A DNA stretch of 64,000 nt from Cunninghamia lanceolata (Eukaryota; Streptophyta; Pinopsida; Cupressales; Cupressaceae), in the NCBI GenBank assembly GCA_027924645.1, contig BSBN01001149.1:1674001-1738000 (forward strand). The letters run 5' to 3'. Positions 23,683 through 35,142 of this stretch are shown one piece after another; the first letter of the stretch is position 1, and every line of letters begins with the position of its first letter. The notes beneath the pieces are model-generated. The model did no database searches, had not been told where the DNA came from, and worked only from the letters and a program-made list of their open reading frames with translations. The translations under genes and the position numbers were made by a program.

Positions 23683-25882
23683 TGTAGGAGTCAATGACAA
23701 CACTAAGAGGAGGGGTGAATCAGTGTTGTGTAAATTCTTAACTTTTTGTAAACTTTACAAGACAAGTAGAAAGGAAGACATTAATGATCTGTTGAGCTCA
23801 TATGCACAAGACTGATAGTGAAAGATGTGAACCAAAAAATTATAAACAAAACACAAATATGCACACATAGAGATAAATTATGATACAGAAATTTCTGGAG
23901 TGAAAATTTGCCTGGCTGGCTTATTCAAAACCTCACTGGTTACATGAAGGTCTCACTGACCAAAGAAGCTTCACTAGCTTTGCAAGATACCTCACTGGCA
24001 CATACAAAGGTCTCACTAACCACAAGCCTCACTAGCATAGGAAGGTCTCACTGACCACAAGCGTCACTGGCATAGGAAGGTCTCAATGACCACAAGCCTC
24101 ACTAGCAAAATACAATCACCATGATAAACATATAAAATCGTGTGTGCAAGAAATGATTGCAACTCAATCTGATCTGCACTATTGCATACCCTCATTCATC
24201 TCTTTTACATTTTCTAATAGATGCATATCTCATCATTTCTTTCAATCCTCTGAACAATTCATCCTTGAAATCACTTGATCTTTCATCAAGAATATTTCAC
24301 AAAAATGTTTCTTTTTCACTGCAAATTTTTCACACATTCATCTGTATTTTCCTTTTAAGAGAAGAATAAAATTATCTTCACCATTGCATGTTGATCTCCA
24401 CAACAACACACCCTATCCAAGTACCTGTCACGTCATTAAAAATCATGTGACCTTTCACATTCAACTCTTCTCCTGCAATACAAAATAACTTGACTTTTCA
24501 AATCCCTCTCATATTTATTTTTTCAATTTGATTAACATCTCTACAAAAATCAATTTCACTTGTATGACCATTTCCATTCACTAAGGATTTGCAAAAATAA
24601 AATCATTTCTCTCAAACAAATCTTCACAAAAATAACTTTCATACTTAAGGAGTCTTCAATCATAATCAATCTATCCTTGCAAAAATATCAAATGCAAAAT
24701 AAAGTCTTCAAAGATTTACCCCTGTAAAAAAAATATCTTCCATATTTTCTATCTTCAAATCCATTCATATTCCCTGTAGAATACATAAAAATCCTTATTC
24801 TCCAATGTCATCAAAATATTCTTCTTTTCTGTAATACAAAATTTCATCTTCATAAAAAATTGAAGATCCTTTCATCTTCTCAAACAAAATCTCTTTCATA
24901 TTTTTTATTTCAAAAAAAATCTTCTTCAAAACCTTCATCTTCTCTTGTATATTCACCTGTATTAAAAAAAATTAATGACCCTGCATATATATTTTCAACT
25001 TCATCAATCTTTTCATTTTCTCCAAAATAAAATACCATAAATGATATCCTTTACACAAAATCTTCAACCAATTCATCTTCTTCATAAAAATCTTCAATCT
25101 ACAAAATAAAATCATCTTCAAGAAAAGACTTTCATGCTTCTCTTCATTTTCTTCTTCCAAAAATCCATCTGCAAAATAAAAATATTCTCCACACAAATTT
25201 TTTTTTAACCTTCTCATCAAAATAACTTCCCTTCTTTTTTTCTAAAAAAAAACTACTCCTTAATATTCTTCTCCCCATGAAGGAGAGTTTAAAAAATAGA
25301 AAGAAAAAAAATCTTCATAAAATCTCCCACAAAATCTCCCACAAAAATCTCCTTAAAAATAGCTTTGTAACTTCACATTTTTATTTATGTCATAAAATAT
25401 GACATTTAAAGGGGGTCAACAAAATAGGATAAAAAGCAAACTTTATATATTTAAATAAAGCCATGAAATGGCTTGTTCACGTTTCCTCCAAAATCTTTGT
25501 TTTTTTTTTTATGTATTTAAATATTCATGCTTTTGCTCCCCGCTTTTTAAGCATATAAAGTCCACTTTATTTAAATAAAGTAATTTGATCTCTCCTTCCA
25601 ATTTGCTCCCATTAAATATTGGTCTTCAAATATATTTCGATGCTTTTTAATAAATGGAGCTCCCATTAAATAAGGTTCTTCATAAGACAAAGTCCTTTGA
25701 ATGAATATTTAAAACATGCCTTTTATCACCATCATTTAAACATGGCATGAAATATTCATGCCCATTTAAACAAATTAGCATTTCCTGACTTAGCCATGAA
25801 GCAACCTATCAACCTAAAGTATATGAACAACTCCTATCAATACCAACACCTTTTTAACATCAATGACAATCTACTTTCATCA
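23683..25882 (-). repeat. 5' LTR (right copy) of the gag-only element
   Basis: This 2,200-bp block aligns over its full length with 18,758-20,985. It lacks about 30 bases after the motif TTTCTGGAGTG present in the left copy and has one extra unit of the roughly 35-bp GGTCTCACTGACC repeat (about 23,945-24,110). The target duplication AGGGA follows at 25,883. Confidence 0.93.
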
Positions 25883-25887
25883 AGGGA

Positions 25888-26400
25888 CAGGTGTCAAATC
25901 AACTATAAATTTCTTCAATCTTGAAAGGGAAATTGGCTCAAGAGTGCTAGTAGCTATAGCTAATGCATTCATAGTATGATTCCTTTTGAGAGGAATTAGC
26001 ATTATATAGAAAGCATCAAAACCTTTAATTAAATCCCACACTTTATTATATAGGTGGCCAATATTTTATCATTATAGGAGTATTATTTCCTTAGTTTTTT
26101 AACAAACAAATCAAAATCTCTAAAAACTTGCAACTATTTGACCTTCTTCTTATGTGCTAAGAGTAGTCCATTGACATGAGCTTCATAATCTGCTATATCG
26201 TTGGTGTAATAAAATTATAATTTGTGGGTAGCTAAAAAGGATTCCCCTTAAGGGTACATATTAGTTCTATTCATGCTCCACATCCTTTCTTAGACTTGGA
26301 ACCATCAAACCTCAAAGTCCACAACTAAATCCCAAATTTCTTCTCAGGTATGGTTATTATAGATTTCATTGTACTAGTTTAACTTGAGCCTTCCTTTTGA
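25888..26400 (-). pseudogene. extra RNase H-like domain of gypsy element D, upstream of RT
   Basis: Minus-strand frames give a pattern beginning LRFDGSKSKKGCGAGIEL, followed by a hydrophobic stretch, a Tyr-Glu-Ala-like position and a basic helix. That is the layout of the RNase H fold called RVT_3/archaeal-type RNase H in plant gypsy elements. It is broken by stops and a frameshift. It lies between protease and RT once the gag-only insertion is removed, while a second RNase H remnant lies after RT, so this element carried two RNase H-like domains. The catalytic Asp of FDGS is kept. Identification is from motif wording only. Confidence 0.65.
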
Positions 26401-26859
26401 ATTCTACTTGATAACTTGGTGGTGGGTTCTATAGTTTCTATTTATTTTGAAGAGATAGATGGTCTTGGGGCTTTACTAACCCTTTGAATTTATTAATCAT
26501 TGATAAACACAAAGAACATGATAGTCTAGAATGGGTAGAATTATGAATTTGACACTCGTTAGGGAGAAATTATAAGTCTTCCAATGAGACACATCAACAC
26601 ACACTAGCTTGATCTCTAGTAAATTTATGAATGAACTTTTGAAATCTCTCAACAAATCCCTTTTCATCATTTGATGATGATTCTTTATTTGATTCCACTA
26701 GAATTTTAGTGCTAGGCAACATCCTTATACTATTTTCATTTTGGAGAGTCTAAAAATGTGTTGATGCATCTTCTTTCATGGATAAACTTACTTGGCTAAC
26801 ACTTACCAATAAAATTTCTTCTTCCCAAACTTCCATTTTGGATGGAAGATAAATCCCAA

Positions 26860-27900
26860 TTCTATTTTAGACTATAGAATCTCATTGTTCTTGTATTCAA
26901 TAATAAGATGTTTCATTCTAGGTTCCCTTTCAATTCTAGTTTGATTTAGAAGCCCTCTCTAAGGTAGCCACATGTGAGAAAAATCAATAGCCATATATCC
27001 ATTCAAAGTTTTTGACCAATCTCTACTTAGCAACATGCCATATGCATCGAGAATATCAAGCACTTGGATATCTATGAATTGCTATATGCAAAGATTAGAA
27101 CCTAATTGCATATGTATATGACTAAGTTCTCCTATCACATTAACTTTAGTTTTATTAGTTGAGTGACCTTGTTATTAGATTTGGTTGGAGTTAGTCCAAG
27201 TGTCTTACAAACTAATAATGGCATCACATTAGTAGAAGCACCTAAATCAACCAAGAAATTATGAAGGTTCATACCAAATATGCAAAGTGTTAGCAAGAAT
27301 GGGGGTGACTCATTACTTCCCTTGTAAATAGCCACATGAATATCAAAAGCTTGGTTGACAACCTTTTATTTTCCTTTATTTTCTTTTGTTGGTAGTTCTT
27401 CTAAGTCTCAGAATAATATCTACTTCATCCTTAGCAACTTTAGTTGAATCAAAACAAGAGATGTTTGCCTTGGTCTTCTTCAAATCATCTACAATATTAT
27501 ATCTAATCTTGGTTGCAACAATATTATTTTTTGACCCTACCATGGCTCTTGAATAAAACTCCTTGCATCCTAATTGGAGGATGAAAGTACTACTATGTTT
27601 GGAGGATTTGGATTGTTAGCTAACTTTTAATTTGGAGAAGTTCGATAATTGTTTAGAGGATTTGAGGTTGTAAAAGGTCCTTTGGATTTGTTCTCAAAAG
27701 ATAGTTGTTTCCTCATTGGTACTATCGATGTGCTTGTATCTCATCAACATCATAATTAGGTTCAATATTTCCTTCATGAGGAAATCCATAGGTTTTAATG
27801 ACCATTGCAATTTTGTAGCTCATTGAGGGATTGACATTTATCTCTTCTAGAAGAATGTCTAGATTTTAAATCTCCTTTTAGAAGATGTCTGAAGCTAATT
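26860..27900 (-). pseudogene. Ty3/gypsy aspartic protease region (element D)
   Basis: The minus strand carries a retroelement protease. The open piece 27,135-27,335 has NFLVDLGASTNVMPL, where the active-site box D-L-G-A-S (27,234-27,248) replaces the usual D-S/T-G-A, so Ser/Thr next to the Asp has become Leu. Downstream, in broken frames, VIGEL, the DIL-DAYGMLLSRDW stretch and GYMAIDFSHMWLP match the flap and C-terminal part of plant gypsy proteases. Upstream (27,500-27,600) CKEFYSRAMVGSKNNIVATK is also typical of this family. The enzyme would cut the Gag-Pol polyprotein. Stops and the Leu change make it inactive. Confidence 0.85.
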
Positions 27901-28204
27901 GAAACTTAGGACAATTTACCTCTAAATGAGCTATTGTTTTATGCATTATACACCATGTTGGGAGGGCTAGCTCTACCAAGTTAACTCTTCCCTGAGGCTG
28001 AATGTCACTTTGGTTATTACTTTCCAAAGGAGAAGAAACTCCCCATTGTTGGTTCTAGTGTTCCAAGTTCTATTTTATTTTGGATAATTGGGTGTCCTTT
28101 CTTGAAAATTCTAAACATACCGATTCTAATTTTTTAGCTGAGTAAAATCAATAGACATCATTTTCACTTGTTCTCTTAGTTCTTCAAGTTTTGCATACGC
28201 TTTT

Positions 28205-29305
28205 TGTAGACACCTAAACATGACATACCTTAGACCACCATTTTCCGACATATCCCTAACATCTCCTTCCACACTAACTTATCACCTTCTTCATGATTAA
28301 TTAAATAAACTATTATTTAATTAATTTATCTAATCCCCATTATCACCAACCCGTAATTAATTAAATAAATTTTAATTAATTACTCTCCTTAACCATTACC
28401 CAAAATTAATTAAATAAATATCAACATTTATTTAATTAATTATCCCCCTTTGCCATTAGCCCAAATTAATTAAATAATGTCCATTTATTTAATTAATTTA
28501 ACCTTGCCTATAGCCAAACCTAGGTCAATTAAATAAATATTATTTATTTAATTAACTAACCTATCCCATCAAATCCCTACAACCAAATTAATTAAATAAA
28601 CCTCTATTTAAAAATTTGGATCATTAATTAACCCATCCACTAATTTCCTATAGCCAGATTAATTAAATTAATCCCCTATTTAATTAATCTAACCCTCATT
28701 AACCCATCTCCCCATAATTAATTAAATAATATGCATTATTTAATTAATTAAAATCACATGTGTCTCCACCTCACCCTTCCCAATCCATGCACTTATCCCA
28801 TCTCATCCCACTCACCCATAAAATAAATTTGTAATTCATTCATGTATGTCTCCATCTTCATTAATGCAAATCCTTCCCAAGGCCAAATTAAAAATTTCCA
28901 ACATATTGTGAGCCCTCCATCTTTGTTGATGAAACCATATTCATTGATTTCACTATGAAATCTCATCAATTGGATCTCACCTTTGAACTCCAGCCATTGA
29001 TCTAAAATCCTCCAAAAATCTATAAATAAAGAGTCTCTCCAAGCATTTGTACTCTAACACACAAAGCTAAAGAATTCATGCTCTCATAATCCCACCATAC
29101 TATAGCCAATTCATTGCCCTCATTATGTTGGTTCATACTTGAGCAATCCACATTCATTTTGTATTAGGTAATGCTAGGATTTGTAGTTGGGTGCAAGCAT
29201 TTCCTCCACCTTATCAAGGAGACTAAAATGGAGTGAAGATTTGAAGGTATAATCCTTTATTTATGCTTATTTTGTGTTTAACATCTTCACCACATTTTAT
29301 CTTCA
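28205..29305 (+). mobile_element. 5' LTR of element B (1.1 kb, plus orientation) inside gypsy D
   Basis: The block starts TGTAGACACC and ends ATCTTCA, immediately followed by TTTGGCACGCCCGGTGGGA, which looks like a primer-binding region. A TATA box (TCTATAAATAAAG) lies at about 29,019-29,031. From 28,290 to 28,760 there are seven or eight hairpin-forming TTAATTAAATAAAT-type inverted repeats about 60 bp apart. It shares its start and hairpin design with LTRs A, C and E. It interrupts the gag-protease part of element D. I found no matching 3' LTR, so element B is incomplete or its end has decayed. Confidence 0.75.
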
Positions 29306-31500
29306 TTTGGCACGCCCGGTGGGATGAATATGTCCTTAGATTTTAACTTTTTGGGAAGAAATTTCTGCATGTTTTTTGTGCAGGTGATAGGTTAGCACTT
29401 TCAACTATTGATTAGCTCCTAAGCTGGAGGGAATAGTGCCTATGACCTTCTGTTTAGCGCCTTCATTTGTCAAACTATCTATTTTTTAGGAAGAACTGAA
29501 TGCTTTCGAGTCATCTGTTAGTACCTTAGTTTAATCTACTAGCACTTAAGAGTCTTGTATCGACACCTGCGTGTCCCACAATAGTGCCTTTGTGGTCTAG
29601 AATAACGTCTCTGTTTTGGTATTAGATATTCAAAAAATTTATATCTCTGCTATGGACTAATAGTGGTTTTGCAACTATTCTAACAATCTTTCTGTAGGTC
29701 TAATATTCTATTTTGCAGGTAACAATCTGATTTATCCATTTTGGTAGAAAGATAAACATTTTTTGTAGGGTCTCTGGTTATTGTGTCGGGACAACACCTT
29801 CGATTACAGATTCAGTGCCTTCACTTTTAGCCTTAGCGCCTCCACCTATAGGTTTAGCGCATTTAGTTATAGGTAAAAAGTAGGTAAAGCATTGTGTTTT
29901 AGCACCTCTGTGTCTCTAATTAGCGCTTAAGTGTCTTTGTTTAGCACATATGTTATCTGTCAATGCTTCTGAGGTCATCTTTTAGTATCTGTGCTTTATA
30001 TTTTAGTGCTTAAGAATTGTCTGTTAGTGCTTTAGTAACTTATTTTAATGCCTAGGTGGCTTCTGTTAGCGCTTTAGAGGCCTCTTTCAATGCTTTTGTC
30101 TAATTAGAATTTCATCTCATCTTTTGGATGGTAATCTGGTTTTTGCATCTCTTATACGCTTGTCTAAGATATCATTTGCAAACTACTAACGTTTTCTATA
30201 GCCCCACGGTCAAAGTTACTTTTTTCTACTAGTTTTAGTTGCACATAATTAAAGTATAAGGAAAAGAACCTTTTTGTTGTGTCTTGATTTGCACTAGGAT
30301 GTATGATCTCCCCTCGTACCCTTGGGTGATCTTGGGGATCATAAATCCTTTTGTAAGTCCTTTGTTTTATCTACCCAAAGAAGAACTAACTTCACATATG
30401 CTCTCCTCTTGTGCCTTGTGCAATCTTGGGGATTTAAAGTGAGTAGTGCTTTCTTTCCTAGGAGGCCTACTTGGAGATACACCCACTCCAAGGGATGACC
30501 TCAAACCTGTATTCTGGCGGGGTATATAAACATTGTGAGAATCAAAATACTCACTTCAATAGGGACCCCATTTGGTCTAAACTAAGCCCTCAAGACCCTC
30601 GGTCTGCTGAGACTGGAGTGGTGTAGTTCTTGGTTGGAATCTTGGTAATCCCTTGTTCATAGATGTGTCCCATGTACCTCATGTATATTGGGACACCCCT
30701 TAGAAGCTTGTAAAGCCTAGTTAAGATCATCAACCATTTTCCAGTGTGGTACAAGGGGCGCGGACCGCCCCCTAAAGTTACTCACCATTTTACCTCCTTG
30801 AAGTCAAGATAGAATTTTGATTTGGGTAAGGCATAAAAGCCTCCAAGGAAAGGGGTATTGGGTGTAACGCCCTTATCCCTAACTATCTACTCAGGGTGAA
30901 GTGTTCTTAGTTAGGTAAGAACATGGATAGGTATTCTATCATGTGGGCCCACACTACGAAATCACTCCTACTTGAATAATTTTAGGGAATATTCATGTGC
31001 TTAAAGTGTCTTCATGTGATAAACTTGTAAAATCCTATCAGCCTTATTCCCTAAAATATCAATCAGCCATTGTGTTTTTATTGTTTGTCAAATCTCTTGC
31101 CAAGAAATCCCTTGAACAAAACATAAAATAACTCATAGATCAGAACCTTTCAACACTTAAGTCAACCCTGTTAGTGCTTTTGCAGACTTTGCCAGTGCTT
31201 CTGCAGTCTCTATTAGTGCTTTCATAGTTTTTGTTAGTGTCAAAGTTAGCCCTGTCAGTGCCTCTACAAAACCATCAAACGACCAATCATTTGAGCCAGT
31301 CAACACACTTGCAGTCCCTATCAGCACTTACATAGTCTCTGTCAGTGCCTGGTCTAACCTATTAGCACATTAGCTAGATCTACTAGTGCTAGTGCCTGCT
31401 CTGTTAGCGCCTGAGCTTTATCTATCAGTGCTTGAGCTTTCTTTGTTAGTGCTTGTGCAAACTCTGTTAGTGCCTTCACCTATAACCTTAGACAACCGAA
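29306..31500 (+). other. leader of element B with degenerate 21-25-bp tandem repeats
   Basis: There is no gene. At 29,390-30,110 and again at 31,150-31,490 the plus strand repeats a degenerate unit of about 21-25 bp with the core TTAGYGCYTNNG (for example TTAGCGCTTAAGTGTCTTTG and GTTAGTGCTTTTGCAGACT). Between them, 30,450-31,000 is unique-looking sequence related, in inverted orientation, to the leader of element A (2,280-2,900). Part of it is also related to the leader of C (43,930-44,060). The region sits just after the LTR and primer-binding region, as a 5' leader should. Confidence 0.65.
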
Positions 31501-32940
31501 CATAATAACTTTCCAATCATAAATTTGACTATCCTTAGGATTTTAGCAGACTTTGAAAGTGACCTAATACCATCCACTTAGATCAATTTTTTGGGAAAAA
31601 GTATGAATATTATATTTTTTCTATTACAATGATAATAAAGGGATTGTTTTACTTGTTGCTTGCTAGTTGAGTTTGCTGGACTATTTACTCGTTAATTTCA
31701 CTTTCTTTGTTGAAGAAAAATTAGTTGTTTTGTTGTTCTTGTTTGATTGTTTGAATTAATTTAGAAAGAATAATGTTGCTATTTAAAACTATTTCTTGCA
31801 AGAAAAAATTAATTTAATCTAACAAATCAAAACTACTTTATCCTTAATTTGAATTTTGGTGCAGAGTGCAACAAAACTAGAGCAATGAAGTTACTAAACT
31901 AAATTAACAATAATTAACCTAATCTATTGTAATAAACTAACTAAAATTCTACACCTAGGACAAAGAGCAATCTGAGATGTAGATCAAATTTTTGGTGGAA
32001 AATTGGTTATCATAGACCTAGTTGCTTAGTATCCTTTCTCTTCTCAACATTAGACTCTCCTTCTAATGGAAGGAAGGTGGGAAACCAAACACAAGGACTA
32101 AGGAAAAATAAAACAAGGAAATATTATTGTTTGTGATTGATATTGAATCTTTGAAGCTGATAAAAGTGGTGATCTTAAGGAGCCTAGAGATTGTGTAATC
32201 TGTAAGAGTATAGGAATTCTCATGCAATCTTTCAATAGAACTTGTACTTGTTGTTGTGAATAACAATGCATGCACAAAAGCCAACAAATTTCAAGAATAG
32301 ATGATGAAAAGATCCCTACAAAGGATTTTTCCATTTTATTAAATCAATAGATCTATAATTAGAGAGAAGAATTGGAGTTTCTCTATGTTGGAAATGTTCA
32401 TCCGTAATTAGAAGTATTTAAAAGAAAAAAAGTTATTGTAGGAATAGATGCATGCAAGAAATTACATGAGAAAAAATACCATGCAGGATCATCAATTTTG
32501 CTAGAAATAGAATCATTAGGGTAGATTAGGTTTGTTGGGTTGTATTTAATTTAGCAAAGGAGTAATTCAAATTAAAACTAGTCAATTCATCAGTTAATAG
32601 ACAAAATACAAGTTTTTAACAAATGACTAACAAACACCAAATAAAGGAAAAGGTAGCTCCTATGGATTAACTTAATTCTTTCATTAGGAACTAGCTTTAG
32701 TTGAGAGAGTTTTATTAATTCCATGTGGGTCATATCTTGGCCCATCAAATCATCATCAAACTTACCATGTATGCATGATTATTTTTAGGCACTTATAGGT
32801 TCAACACATTAGAAATGACATTATAGGTTAAGATAGAAGTGTTTTATCCGGCATGGTTTCTTACCCTATAGGGTTAGCCTTGCTAGTTATCACAAACATT
32901 TTGTTGATGGTGAGTATTGTGGGGATTCTAATTTACAACT
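31500..32940. other. no gene recognised between element B leader and gypsy D gag
   Basis: This is AT-rich sequence with two overlapping short minus frames (32,063-32,334) of hydrophobic/Ser-rich composition and no motif. The right end of element B, or another insertion, should lie in here. I could not place the junction where element D resumes, but D-like gag reading is clear from about 32,950 upward. Confidence 0.45.
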
Positions 32941-32949
32941 AAATTATTT

Positions 32950-34050
32950 TGATTGCTATCACTTGTTTAGGAAAATTTATCTAGATGTTAGTTGTGGGTT
33001 GTTTAGAAGACACCTAATTTCTAATATGAACTTGTTTTGACCCATTAGCTGCATTATTAGAGTCATTTTGAGGGGAAGAGTAATATTTTCTCATAGTTTG
33101 AGTGATAAAGGCTTGTGCTTGATTATCATTAGGATATTGTGCATAATTACACATGCTTATGAAGTCAAGATTAGTAGTTTTTTACCCTCCAAGAATTTTC
33201 TAAATTTCAAAAATGCATGACTCTAGATCATGGTTTAGCTCACAAACATTACAATATAAACCTTCATTTTTGGAAATACTCTTCTATACATTGGATTTTA
33301 TAGAAGAAGAATAAAAATGGTCATTCAATTATCACTCAATGGTAACCAAATAATTTTTGAGGTTTTGGATAAATTTTAGAATTTATGAATTATTTATAGA
33401 CATGTCATTAGAAGCCCTATCTTTAAACCCTACTTTATTAACTTCTACTCATAATCTAGGTAGATGGTTCCAGTGTCATCAAAATTAGTTATATCTCTCT
33501 TCAAGATCCAGCCTATATTTTAAGGGTAAGGCATTACAAAGGTATACATGGTAAATCCTTATGGGGAGTCTGATGTCCCTTGGAATTTTTTGCCTAGGTC
33601 TCATGAACCTAATTGTGAAATGAAAAAATATCTCTCTAGGTTCTATTGAAATGTTTGTATGTTCATTATCTTTTCCTTTTCCTAAACACTCTTCCAACCA
33701 ATCATCAATATGGTACCACTCAGAGATAGCCTTAGGGGCTAAGTTGATGAAATTTTTCTAGGTCATACCTTTTTAGGTCTACAGGAACAATCTCAAGATG
33801 TTTTATCATTAAAAAATTAATTGTTATACATATGAGTATGAAAGAATCTAAATGGTCTTCCCAAAATTCTCCAATTTCACTAGAGAATTTAGGAACTTGA
33901 ATTCCCTTGAGGGAGAGTGATTTAGTAGGTCTATTTCCAATGTCAAATAGATTTCCCAAAAGCCAAGGATTGGTTTTATTTTCTTTGTGATTAGAATGTT
34001 CTTCATTGGTGATGTATCAATCTCTATTCTTATATAAGACAAGAATCATG
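32950..34050 (-). pseudogene. Ty3/gypsy Gag (element D)
   Basis: Minus-strand fragments (34,042-33,732, 33,697-33,485 and below) read as a gypsy Gag. They include IQVPKFSSEIGEFWEDHLDSFILICI, with the conserved Phe, Glu-His-Leu and Phe positions of the capsid, and later LPLKYRLDLEERYN. Near 33,200-33,240 there is a zinc-knuckle-like YCNVCELNHDLESC. Several stops and frame changes separate the pieces. Gag would form the element's particle and bind its RNA. The order primer site, gag, protease, RT on the same strand ties it to the pol remnants at 15.7-27.9 kb. Confidence 0.82.
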
Positions 34051-34566
34051 TTTCTCATTATATTCCCATTACCTCTATTTTATGTATTTTCTTCTCCACC
34101 AAAAGAGAAAAGAAATAAAGAACAAAATCAAAAAATAAATTAGGATTTAGAAGAACCTTTAGACTTCTATTTAGGAAATGTAGGCTTGTTTTTAAGTTAA
34201 TATTTTGTTCTTGAAACTCATTCTCTATCTACTCTTAAAACCTATTCCATATCTATACTAATCTCTTGATTGTGTTGAAGGATTTGGACCTAAGTTTGAA
34301 TGTTTTGTCTAATCTATCTACTCGAATTAAAATTATGTTCTATATAATCAATGATAGCCAAAGAATTTAGGAATTGAGGATCAAAATTACTAATTTGATG
34401 GAAATTAATAAGATAAATTGGTTAGGAGATCATCACACTAATTAAAAAATAAAGATTAGGATAGGTGAGAGGTGCTTAACTATGAATGGTCATTGACCAA
34501 ATCAAAAGAAAAAAAGATGAGTGAGAATCACTCTAGAAAATATTGAATAGGTTTGACTCAAAAAGG

Positions 34567-34589
34567 CTCCCCAATAGAGTCACCAAATT
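34567..34589 (-). other. primer-binding site of gypsy element D
   Basis: On the minus strand TTTGGTGACTCTATTGGGGA lies just downstream of an LTR end reading TTCAACA. TGGTGACTCTGCTGGGGA-type sequences are the usual primer-binding site of many plant gypsy elements; here one GC-to-AT change is seen. It marks the 5' LTR end at 34,590 and fits the gag start about 500 bp further on. Confidence 0.8.
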
Positions 34590-35142
34590 TGTTGAAATTA
34601 AAAAATGAATTGACTCAATCAATCAACCCTTTCACTTATCATGAAGGTTAAAGAAAAATAAAACTAGTTTAATTTCAAGGAACCTTTTAACTAGATGACT
34701 AGTTTTGGTGTGAAAGGGTAGATAAATTTCTAAGATAATATATTATTTGTATGTATGTATATTTCAACTTAGCATATTCTAGGAATTCTTGAGTCAACTA
34801 TTATACTTTGTAATTCAATTGTAAGTAAGAATAATTATTGGAGAGAACCATTTCATTTACAAATAGAAACAAAGGCCAAGTCATTTATCTACACTATTAT
34901 TAACTTACTAACCAAAATAACTATTGAAAAGATTTCTTGAAGTGTAAAATAAACAAAAATAAATCTAACTACAATGTGATCAAATTATTAATCATGTGTT
35001 ATTGGATGAACACTACAAATTTATAATCAGAAAATTGACAATAATAGTGTATTTAATATCTAATGCCATATGATTACTACATAAATTAATCCATTATAAA
35101 GAAGAAAAATAGATTTGACTAATGAAACCATAAAGACAATTG
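34590..35142 (-). mobile_element. 5' LTR segment of gypsy element D
   Basis: This begins TGTTGAAATT on the plus strand directly next to the primer-binding site, so it is the U5 side of the 5' LTR in minus orientation. It is interrupted at 35,143 by the LINE-type insertion. The outer LTR end and a partner LTR were not found. Confidence 0.55.

Larger units (their letters stand above)
18758..25882 (-). mobile_element. complete non-autonomous gag-only LTR element (7.1 kb) with TSD AGGGA
   Basis: Two long direct repeats (18,758-20,985 and 23,683-25,882, both TG...CA) flank 2,697 bp. AGGGA is present on both sides (18,753-18,757 and 25,883-25,887). On the minus strand the order is 5' LTR (right copy), primer-binding site, gag-like ORF, polypurine tract, 3' LTR (left copy). 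There is no protease, RT, RNase H or integrase sequence between the LTRs, so movement would have needed proteins from another element. The layout fits the TR-GAG class of plant elements. It sits inside the pol of gypsy element D. In a stretch of about 340 bp (19,195-19,535 against 24,121-24,460) I count about nine substitutions by eye, so insertion was fairly recent relative to its host element. Confidence 0.93.

Noticed and set aside
15000..34590. A matching 3' LTR for gypsy element D below 15.7 kb
   Set aside because: I compared the segment beginning at 34,590 with 13.5-15.7 kb by eye and found no alignable stretch, so no 3' LTR is claimed.
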